Shown: piece by piece, positions 4,121 through 10,698 of the stretch
How the letters are laid out: each line of letters begins with the position of its first letter
Position numbering within the stretch: the first letter of the stretch is position 1
DNA from: an uncultured Planctomycetaceae bacterium
GTDB taxonomy: Bacteria > Planctomycetota > Planctomycetia > Planctomycetales > Planctomycetaceae
Reading direction: 5' to 3'
NCBI GenBank assembly: GCA_937975745.1
Contig: CALJUK010000795.1
Span: forward strand, 1 to 10,698
Length of the DNA stretch: 10,698 nt
The notes under the pieces: model-generated
Told to the model about the DNA's origin: nothing
The model's input: only the letters and a program-made list of their open reading frames with translations
Databases searched by the model: none
Translations under genes and position numbers: made by a program

Positions 4121-6823
4121 ATGTCTACCACAGACGTGTTGAGCAATTCTGATACGACCGGTGTCCATTCCCCCTGGTCCCGTTCGACCGAAGAAATCGC
4201 GTCCGAGTTACGTGTCGACCCGAAGGTGGGTCTGTCGACCGGCGATTCACGAAAACGACAAGCGACCTACGGTCCCAACGCGATTGAGGCAACCGAAGGG
4301 CGAGGGCCGCTCCGAATGTTTCTGGCTCAGTTTGCCGATTTGATGATCGGCCTCCTGATTGCCGCGGCAGCGATCTCTGCCGTCGTCGGAGAAATGGCCG
4401 ATGCGGTGCTGATCGGAATCATTGTCCTGGCCAACGCGATTATCGGTTTCATTCAGGAATTCAAGGCCGAAAAAGCCATCGCCGCGGTCAAACAACTGGC
4501 CCATCCCGTGGCCCACGTCTGGCGGGACGGCCGCCTCGCGGAAGTCGCAGTGGAAGAAATCGTTCCGGGTGATGTTATCGAAACGAAGGCGGGGGACATG
4601 GTTCCGGCCGATGCGCGACTGCTCGAATGCTCTGCATTTCAGACGCTTGAGGCCGCATTGACCGGGGAGTCGATGCCCAGCGAAAAGACAGCCAACCCCG
4701 TCGCACCAGATGAATCGCTGCCAGGTCGCACATCGATGATCTACATGGGGACGGCCGTGAATTCCGGACGAGCCCGAGCCGTGGTCACGGGCACTGGAAT
4801 GCAGACAGAGCTGGGGACTATCGCCCGGTTGCTTTCCGAGACGGAACAATCTTTGACACCGCTGCAACAACGACTGGCGTCACTCAGCAGGAAATTGGCT
4901 ATCGTCGTTCTGGTGGTTTGTGCCATCATCTTCGTAACGGGTGTTCTTCGCGATCCACGCAGCCCCTGGAACTCCGACGTTCTGACGGAAATGCTGCTTG
5001 TCGCGGTCAGCCTGGCCGTCGCAGCCATTCCAGAGGGACTACCAGCCGTCATCACCGTTGCCTTGGCGGGTGGATCCGAGCGGATGGCTCGCCGAAATGC
5101 GATTGTGCGGCGACTGCCGGCTGTGGAAACGCTCGGCTCGGTCGACGTCATCTGCAGCGACAAGACAGGGACGTTGACGCAAAACCGCATGTCGGTTGCG
5201 GAACTTCTGCCGACCATTGACGGCCCCGCGACACGAGAACAGTTCGACCGAGCGGCCGCCCTCTGCAACGATGCCGAAATCACCGGGGCCGATGCCTTCC
5301 TGGGAAGCGCCACCGAAGTTGCCATTTTGCAGAAAGTCATCGAGCAGGGTTCCGATGTGTCAGCCATCCGTGCCGACTGGCCGCGTGTTGCCGAGATTCC
5401 GTTTAGTTCGGCTCGCAAGCGGATGGGAACGCTGCACGAGAGCAAAGAGGGACACAACGTCTTAATCGTCAAAGGAGCCGTCGAACAGATTGTCGGTCGC
5501 TCGACCCAGGTTGGTTGGGGAAGTGAGCGGACCGACCTGCTGGAGGAAACCCGCGAGCAATGGTTGTCGAAGTCGAACGAATTGGCGGCACGCGGGCATC
5601 GACTGTTGGCCATTGCCGCACGGAACTGGGATCAGCAGCCACTGACGCCGGATGCCGAAACAGAGTTGTCACTGTTGGGAATCGTGGGACTGGTTGATCC
5701 TCCCCGTCCTGAGGCGCGGGACGCGATCCAACTCTGCCGGTCGGCCGGAATTCGCCCAGTGATGATTACGGGCGACCATCAAGTGACCGCCCGGTCCATT
5801 GCTGAAGACCTCTCCATCTGGAGCGAAGGGGACCAGGTCCTGAACGGCAGCGAGTTGGAAGCGATGTCCGCCGAAGAACTGGCCGAGGCTGCCACGCATG
5901 TTTCAGTCTACGCGCGCGTTTCGCCCGAACACAAACTGCGAATAGTGAAGGCCTACCAGTCGCATGGCAGCATCGTTTCGATGACCGGTGACGGTGTCAA
6001 CGACGCGCCGGCACTCAAGCAGGCCGATATCGGTGTGGCGATGGGCGTAACCGGAACCGATGTGGCCAAAGAGTCTGCCGAAATGATTCTCGCCGACGAC
6101 AACTTCGCCACAATTGTGGCAGCCGTCGAGGAAGGCCGCGTCGTTTACGACAACATTCGAAAATTCGTGAAATACCTGCTGACGGCCAATGCAGGCGAGA
6201 TTCTGACGATTTTCTTTTCAATCCTGATCGGGCTTCCTCTCCCACTCCTCCCAATCCACATCTTGTGGGTCAACCTGGTCACCGACGGACTTCCGGCCTT
6301 GGCGCTGGGATTTGAACCAGGCGAGAGCGACATTATGCAGCGGCGGCCCCGCCGCCGGGACGAGAGCATCTTCTCTGACGGCCTGGTGCAGGGAATCGTT
6401 GGCATCGGTCTGCTGATGGGAGTGTCGTGTACGCTCCTGTTCTACATCGCCGAGGCGGGCTATCTGCCGCTGCCGGCAGACATCGTGGCAGAAGGTCGAG
6501 AGGCAACCCTTGAATACTCGCAAACACTGACCTTTATGACGTTGTCGATGTTCCAGTTGTTCTACGTGCTGGGAATTCGCTCGGCACACGAATCGTTCTT
6601 CCACGTCGGGCTGTGGCGCAACTACCGTCTGACGGGAGCGTTTGCCATCGGCTGCGTCCTGCAGTTTGTCGTCGTCTATTGGCCGTTCGCTCAGAAGTAT
6701 TTCCACACGCGTTCATTGTCGCCGTTCGATCTGCTGCTGGCGTTGGGGATTTCAACACTGGCCCTTGTGGCGTGCGAAATCCGCAAAGCAATGCGGCCAC
6801 GCCAGACACGCGACGCGTCGTGA
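4121..6823 (+). CDS. P-type calcium-transporting ATPase (P2A, SERCA-like)
   Basis: A 900-residue inner-membrane pump of full family length. Domains in order: N-terminal cation-ATPase domain (about 15-85), TM1-2 (about 70-112), actuator domain with TGES (181-184), TM3-4 with PEGL (304-307), phosphorylation motif DKTGT with Asp347, nucleotide-binding domain with KGA (451-453), hinge and P-domain motifs TGDH (550-553) and TGDGVNDAP (622-630), then TM5-10. Calcium-binding residues known from SERCA are preserved: Glu305 in TM4, Asn690 and Glu693 in TM5, and Asn718, Thr721 and Asp722 in TM6. This supports Ca2+ export driven by ATP hydrolysis; Mn2+ transport, known for some relatives, is possible. 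In TM8, Arg820 appears near where SERCA has a Glu, as in some bacterial pumps that carry one Ca2+. The ATG is the first reasonable start; only a weak AGAAG precedes it. It probably acts with the exchanger gene upstream. The gene ends 27 bp from the convergent operon. Confidence 0.95.
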   Translation: MSTTDVLSNSDTTGVHSPWSRSTEEIASELRVDPKVGLSTGDSRKRQATYGPNAIEATEGRGPLRMFLAQFADLMIGLLIAAAAISAVVGEMADAVLIGIIVLANAIIGFIQEFKAEKAIAAVKQLAHPVAHVWRDGRLAEVAVEEIVPGDVIETKAGDMVPADARLLECSAFQTLEAALTGESMPSEKTANPVAPDESLPGRTSMIYMGTAVNSGRARAVVTGTGMQTELGTIARLLSETEQSLTPLQQRLASLSRKLAIVVLVVCAIIFVTGVLRDPRSPWNSDVLTEMLLVAVSLAVAAIPEGLPAVITVALAGGSERMARRNAIVRRLPAVETLGSVDVICSDKTGTLTQNRMSVAELLPTIDGPATREQFDRAAALCNDAEITGADAFLGSATEVAILQKVIEQGSDVSAIRADWPRVAEIPFSSARKRMGTLHESKEGHNVLIVKGAVEQIVGRSTQVGWGSERTDLLEETREQWLSKSNELAARGHRLLAIAARNWDQQPLTPDAETELSLLGIVGLVDPPRPEARDAIQLCRSAGIRPVMITGDHQVTARSIAEDLSIWSEGDQVLNGSELEAMSAEELAEAATHVSVYARVSPEHKLRIVKAYQSHGSIVSMTGDGVNDAPALKQADIGVAMGVTGTDVAKESAEMILADDNFATIVAAVEEGRVVYDNIRKFVKYLLTANAGEILTIFFSILIGLPLPLLPIHILWVNLVTDGLPALALGFEPGESDIMQRRPRRRDESIFSDGLVQGIVGIGLLMGVSCTLLFYIAEAGYLPLPADIVAEGREATLEYSQTLTFMTLSMFQLFYVLGIRSAHESFFHVGLWRNYRLTGAFAIGCVLQFVVVYWPFAQKYFHTRSLSPFDLLLALGISTLALVACEIRKAMRPRQTRDAS

Positions 6824-6827
6824 CACA

Positions 6828-6839
6828 TGCCCCCGGGCA
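6828..6839. terminator. Short GC-rich inverted repeat between convergent genes
   Basis: TGCCC-cc-GGGCA lies in the 27-bp gap between the convergent ATPase and transglutaminase stops. It is placed where a bidirectional terminator would be expected. It is only 5 bp, has a 2-base centre, and lacks T-runs, so it is at best a weak candidate. Confidence 0.25.
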
Positions 6840-6850
6840 CGCTGGGCTGA

Positions 6851-8899
6851 CTATCGCCGGCGACCGCCAGCAACCGGCACAGTTTGGCGCAACCGAGAGA
6901 TCGCCTCGCTGTCTGTCGGCATGCCATAGCGAATGTCCGCATAGGCTCGGTACCACTCTGCGCACCGCCGCAGTAACTCGCTCGCCGCCGGGGCCTCTGG
7001 TTCTGTAGCTTCCAGCCGATTCGCAAATTGATGCAGCGTTTCTCCATCGAGTCGACTGATCTGCCACCTCGCGGCGAGTCGGTCCACCCTCACCAGCAGC
7101 CGGTGAAGCGCCAGCACTTCCGGCCGAACAGTCCCCTTCCGCGGACGCCGCCAGAGAACCCTCAGACCGAATCCAAGGGGAATTCCGACCAGAGTCGTCA
7201 GGATCAGATACGGTGCCATGACAATCAAGAAGGTTCCAACTCGAGCGATGGACTCCAGCCCTTTCTCTTGCAGCCACACGATGAACTGTCTGATCGTGAC
7301 AGTCAGCACTTCGGACAACTGCGAGTAGCTGCTCGTGTGCGAAATCTCGGGTCGTCCATCTCCTGGCGTTGGATCGACGATGACCCATCCCTGTCGCGGA
7401 TCAAATGCCTCGCACCAGGCATGCGCATCGCGATTGCGGGCGACCCAGTATCTCCCCACACCATTTCGTTCGTTGACCAGATAGCCGTTGACATAGCGGG
7501 TCGGGACTCCACCCAACCGCAACAAGATCGTCGCGGCCGAGGCAAACAACTCGCAATGTCCGGCGTGGCTTGTTCGCAGGAAGGTGTGGAGCGGATCAGA
7601 ACTAAAGCCCTCATCGCTGTCGCGGACGTAGGTAAAACCATCCCCCAAGAAATTATTGACCGCCACGACCCTTTCGGTCGCTGTCATCTCCGGCTTGAAG
7701 ATCGAATCTGCGATATCCTGCAATCGCCGACGGTCACGATCCCGAATCTTGAGCAACCCGTCGAGAGTCGCGCCGCTGGGAGCGATTGGAGGGCGATCTC
7801 GGGCAGCAAAAACCGTATAAGGTTGCGACAGATCGGCCTTGCTGCTCAAGAAATTCTCCAGCCGCGAGCGGCGAACCGTTACGGCATCGATGCGAAGACA
7901 GGTCGTGTCAAGAATTGTCGGCAGGTAACTGGCGTGATTGGATTCCACCCAAATTTCGGCCGCTCGCCACTGCGCTGACTCGACCGTCTCAGCCACGAAG
8001 AACTGCCCCGCGGCATTGGGCGTCGGGGCGTACTTCGCCAGTCCTGGGTCTGCGGACGGCAACAAGAGAGTTCCCGCAGCAGTGCTCCGTTCGGAAGTCG
8101 CCCACAAGTCTCCCAGAAAATTGTCGAAAGCGTTCACTCGAATGTAGGCCGGCATTTGCTCACTGTAGATTCGCAGGGCCATCCGTTTCGCATCAATCTC
8201 GCGCCGATTGGTCACGCTCCACAAATCAGACGTCGAAGAAAATCCCGTGCCCCCGTATGCCGACGGACTGTCCAACACACCAGCCATGAAATTTTCGATA
8301 ACCGGTTCGCAGCGATACAAGCCGAACGCCCCGGCCCAGGCCACTCCCACCACGACGGCGACGGCGAAAATGCCAGCCAGCAAGTGACGGACACGCCAGC
8401 CAGCGAGACGCCCGCCGGTTGGTAATCCCGAACTGTGCAGGTACCCGGCCAACGCAGCCGCGAATGCCAGCGTCATGTACTGAAAATGCTGCCGTTGCAG
8501 TTCAGAGATTTGCACCAGCGCAATCGTTGCCATGCTTCCAACTGCAATGCCCGGCAGATACAAGGCTGGTTGATCGTGCGGACGTTTCTGAAACAGCAAC
8601 AAGACCTGCATCAGTACTAAGTAGTCGCAAATGGCTACCGTCAGCGGAGTCCGGACCATGATCGGACGCGCCGATTCGGACAAACCGCGCATCTGGCTGC
8701 GTACGATAAAGACGACGACGCAGGCAATGGCGAGCATCTTCAACTGAGTCTTGCTGATCGGAATGCGCACCGAAGTGAACGTGGGAATGACCGCTACGCC
8801 AGCAATGTAGAGCGCCCAACTGCCGTCGTTCGCCAGCATACGAATGGTCGCGGCTTGCAAACCAATCATCAGCAATGCAAGGATTCGCTGAGCGTTCAT
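6851..8899 (-). CDS. Membrane-anchored transglutaminase-like protein (with DUF4129-like C-terminus)
   Basis: A 682-residue protein. The N-terminal third has about seven hydrophobic segments (between 6 and 195). An extracytoplasmic region follows (about 196-550) with a transglutaminase-like (papain-fold) core. The catalytic triad is Cys449 (AGHCELFASA), His493 (RDAHAWCEAF) and Asp509 (WVIVDPTPG). A further membrane segment lies at about 554-583, then a cytoplasmic helical tail (594-670) resembling DUF4129. This is the standard layout of the TgpA-like proteins encoded with MoxR and DUF58 genes. The enzymes may cleave or cross-link proteins or peptides at the cell surface; the substrate is unknown. 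It is the last gene of the operon: its ATG overlaps the DUF58 stop in ATGA, suggesting coupled translation, with GGAGAG about eleven bases upstream. All catalytic residues are present, so it should be active. Confidence 0.92.
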   Translation of the reverse strand: MNAQRILALLMIGLQAATIRMLANDGSWALYIAGVAVIPTFTSVRIPISKTQLKMLAIACVVVFIVRSQMRGLSESARPIMVRTPLTVAICDYLVLMQVLLLFQKRPHDQPALYLPGIAVGSMATIALVQISELQRQHFQYMTLAFAAALAGYLHSSGLPTGGRLAGWRVRHLLAGIFAVAVVVGVAWAGAFGLYRCEPVIENFMAGVLDSPSAYGGTGFSSTSDLWSVTNRREIDAKRMALRIYSEQMPAYIRVNAFDNFLGDLWATSERSTAAGTLLLPSADPGLAKYAPTPNAAGQFFVAETVESAQWRAAEIWVESNHASYLPTILDTTCLRIDAVTVRRSRLENFLSSKADLSQPYTVFAARDRPPIAPSGATLDGLLKIRDRDRRRLQDIADSIFKPEMTATERVVAVNNFLGDGFTYVRDSDEGFSSDPLHTFLRTSHAGHCELFASAATILLRLGGVPTRYVNGYLVNERNGVGRYWVARNRDAHAWCEAFDPRQGWVIVDPTPGDGRPEISHTSSYSQLSEVLTVTIRQFIVWLQEKGLESIARVGTFLIVMAPYLILTTLVGIPLGFGLRVLWRRPRKGTVRPEVLALHRLLVRVDRLAARWQISRLDGETLHQFANRLEATEPEAPAASELLRRCAEWYRAYADIRYGMPTDSEAISRLRQTVPVAGGRRR

Positions 8900-10134
8900 A
8901 ACGACTCAAACTCTCCGCGACGGATGTCCTCGACCGACAACTGCACAAAGTCATCGAAATGACCGAAAACCGGTGGGGACTCCGCCGTTCCGTCGTGCAC
9001 GAGAATCACTTTCAGACGGCTGCCCGCTTCGACCATCGCCTGGCAAAGTCGTTCGCGGTCTTCATCCCAATTCAAAAACACACAGATTGTCGTGGAAACG
9101 GACTCCGCCTGGTCTTGTACCGCTGGTGAGAGCTCGTCAAATGGATTCCGACGGCAGGCGGCAACTCCGGCCAGCAGACCCAGCACGTAGTCAAGCGGAG
9201 CGGTATGCCTGACGGATCGGAAGACATGCAACTCGGGCCCCGCCGCAAACAGATCGATGACATACTCGCCCCGCGACAACACATCGACAATCGCGGCCGT
9301 CACACTGATGGCTGCTTCGAGTTCTGGAAAGCCATCCGCACCCACCTTACGTCGCGCAGGAACATACGTGTCCAGGATCAATGCGATCTTGCAGAAGTAT
9401 TCCTCCTGATACTCACGGACGACCGGGCGACCCAGCCGGGCCCACGAGCGATGATCGAGGCGGCGCGTGTTGTCTCCGGGAACATACTCTCGATTGCCAA
9501 TGTACTCGGGCGATTCGCCGATCTGAGAACTCAATGCGATTCCACCCGGCTGATACCGCGTCGAAAGCGGAACGTCGAGCTCGCGGATGGGATGAAAGGC
9601 CGGCAGAATGGTCAGCTTGCCCACACGATGCTGCCCTAATGCCGTTCGAACCAGACCGAACGGAAATGTCGAAACGGCCATCAACGCGGGCGAGCTGTGA
9701 ACACCCCGTCTGCGTGCGGTCAATTCAACGGCGAGCGTTCCGGATTCACCCGCTTTCAGCACGGGAATGCACCCAGACGCTGGTTCCACACGAAATGCCG
9801 AATGCCGGTACGGCATCTCAAGAGAGACATCCAAGACGGAATGCCGACCGCGATTGACAAGCCGGTATTTCAGTTCGGTTGTCGTGCCAGCAGTCGTCCG
9901 TTCGGGGAAGTTTCCCACCAGCTTTACCGGTGTCCGCGTTGCGATTCCCAGAACAAGGGCCGTCACCAGCAGTCCGCTGGCTACGAAGAAGACCTGATAA
10001 ACGGGGATGACGACGGAGACCGTCCCCAAGCTCGCGACGCACATGGCTGCTGCAACAAAACGCCCCGTCATGGTCAATTTGAATGACCATAAGTACCGCA
10101 GAAACCGGTACGTCCAGGGAACATAGGCCTTCAT
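8896..10134 (-). CDS. DUF58 domain-containing protein, membrane-anchored
   Basis: A 412-residue protein with two adjacent hydrophobic segments (about 25-65) near the N-terminus. A beta-rich region follows (about 70-180). The DUF58 signature is at 215-244 (REYVPGDNTRRLDHRSWAR then VVREYQEE), and then a von Willebrand A-like start, ALILDT (251-256). In the signature, the Trp common in the IHWRSTAR form of the motif is His228, with a Trp three residues later. DUF58 proteins are thought to be partners or clients of MoxR ATPases; their biochemical role is unsettled. Its ATG overlaps the MoxR stop by 4 bp and its TGA overlaps the next ATG by 4 bp, so translation is probably coupled. There is no Shine-Dalgarno before its ATG. 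No signal peptide cleavage site is evident. Confidence 0.9.
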   Translation of the reverse strand: MKAYVPWTYRFLRYLWSFKLTMTGRFVAAAMCVASLGTVSVVIPVYQVFFVASGLLVTALVLGIATRTPVKLVGNFPERTTAGTTTELKYRLVNRGRHSVLDVSLEMPYRHSAFRVEPASGCIPVLKAGESGTLAVELTARRRGVHSSPALMAVSTFPFGLVRTALGQHRVGKLTILPAFHPIRELDVPLSTRYQPGGIALSSQIGESPEYIGNREYVPGDNTRRLDHRSWARLGRPVVREYQEEYFCKIALILDTYVPARRKVGADGFPELEAAISVTAAIVDVLSRGEYVIDLFAAGPELHVFRSVRHTAPLDYVLGLLAGVAACRRNPFDELSPAVQDQAESVSTTICVFLNWDEDRERLCQAMVEAGSRLKVILVHDGTAESPPVFGHFDDFVQLSVEDIRRGEFESL

Positions 10135-10698
10135 GTGGGAACGCGCACTCTCGAAAGAATATCGGCAACAACCTGAGTCTTGCTGGTGCTTCCGTAGCGG
10201 GCCTTGGACGTCATCGTCAGGCGATGCGACAAAACGTTTGATGCCATCCGCTGAACATCGTCCGGCAGGGCAAAGTCTCGACCGGCGACATACGCCACCG
10301 CTTGAGCGGCACGATACAACATCAGCGAGCCACGAGGACTGACTCCCAACCGCAACCGGCTGTCCTCACGCGTGGCTTGCACAATCATAACCAGGTAGCG
10401 TGCCACGCTCTCGTCCATCCGAACACTCCGAACCTGCCGCTGAAGGTCGAGAAGTTCAGCCACGGAGAGCACCGGTTCGATCGAATCCAAGGGAGGGCGA
10501 TCGGACTGAGAAAACAAGATCTCCACCTCGGTATCCAGATCTGGATAACCCAGATTCAATTGCATCAAGAACCGGTCCAACTGCGCTTCGGGAAGCGGAT
10601 AAGTACCATGGAATTCGACCGGATTCTGTGTTGCCAGCACAAAGAAAGGAGCCACCAACCGATGTTGAACCCCCTCGATTGTCGCCTGACTTTCGCTC
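10131..10698 (-). CDS. MoxR-family AAA+ ATPase, C-terminal part (N-terminus outside the window)
   Basis: The reading frame is open to the right edge; 188 residues of the C-terminal part are present. The visible piece begins SESQATIEGVQHRL. It includes the sensor 1 strand PFFVLATQNP, the arginine-finger region PLPEAQLDRFLM, and the sensor 2 motif GVSPRGSLMLYRAAQ (about residues 118-132 of the piece), all typical of MoxR. The Walker A and B motifs must lie beyond 10698. MoxR proteins are cytoplasmic hexameric ATPases thought to act as chaperones for partners encoded next to them, here the DUF58 protein. The TGA overlaps the DUF58 ATG. This is likely near the start of the operon, so the promoter is outside the window. 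Confidence 0.93.
   Translation of the reverse strand, partial: SESQATIEGVQHRLVAPFFVLATQNPVEFHGTYPLPEAQLDRFLMQLNLGYPDLDTEVEILFSQSDRPPLDSIEPVLSVAELLDLQRQVRSVRMDESVARYLVMIVQATREDSRLRLGVSPRGSLMLYRAAQAVAYVAGRDFALPDDVQRMASNVLSHRLTMTSKARYGSTSKTQVVADILSRVRVPT

Noticed and set aside
4741..5613. Long minus-strand open frame inside the ATPase gene
   Set aside because: It is antisense to a conserved P-type ATPase; its Ser/Arg/Thr-rich low-complexity product is what a mirror frame of GC-rich coding DNA gives.
6340..6355. Perfect GC hairpin GCGGCGG-cc-CCGCCGC
   Set aside because: It lies in the ATPase coding sequence and is explained by an Arg-Arg-Pro-Arg-Arg-Arg codon run in the cytoplasmic loop after TM6.
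6534..7388. Minus-strand frame spanning the convergent gene junction
   Set aside because: It overlaps the ends of both well-supported genes in other frames and its product resembles no protein family.
7028..7978. Plus-strand 316-codon frame opposite the transglutaminase-like gene
   Set aside because: It is antisense to a gene with an intact catalytic triad and membrane topology, and has no domain of its own.

Overview
The window is about 10.7 kb of moderately GC-rich bacterial chromosome with densely packed genes. It holds seven complete genes and two genes cut by the edges. No rRNA, tRNA, CRISPR array, transposase or phage gene was seen. The organism cannot be named from this window alone. 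The best taxonomic hint is a small secreted cytochrome c with its CxxCH near the C-terminus, of a type I associate with Planctomycetota. The MoxR/DUF58/transglutaminase operon and the nitrilase-like hydrolase fit that but do not prove it. The assignment is an inference.

Left part (1-2658, all minus strand): the first codons of an unidentified protein run off the left edge. Next come a universal stress protein with its own TATAAT promoter, a carbon-nitrogen hydrolase with an intact Glu-Lys-Cys triad, and a secreted class II-like cytochrome c. The genes are separated by roughly 130-290 bp, so they look like separate transcription units. The spacers contain short palindromes and direct repeats that may be operators.

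Centre (2952-6823, plus strand): divergent from the cytochrome gene is a cation/calcium exchanger of the CaCA family. A 167-bp spacer carrying a stem-loop separates it from a 900-residue P2A (SERCA-like) calcium-transporting ATPase. Together they look like a calcium efflux module with one gradient-driven and one ATP-driven pump. The exchanger has two unusually similar alpha repeats (30 of 56 residues identical without gaps), and the first has altered ion-site residues.

Right part (6851-10698, minus strand, convergent with the ATPase gene): a tightly coupled operon reads, in transcription order, MoxR-type AAA ATPase (N-terminal part outside the window), DUF58 protein, and membrane-anchored transglutaminase-like protein. 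Both junctions are 4-bp ATGA overlaps. The operon type is widespread in bacteria. MoxR proteins are thought to act as chaperone-like ATPases for von Willebrand-like or DUF58 partners, but the substrate here is unknown.

I saw no clearly undescribed system. The most interesting items are the exchanger repeat asymmetry, the calcium module beside a divergent redox protein, the nitrilase insertion, and several palindromic intergenic motifs.
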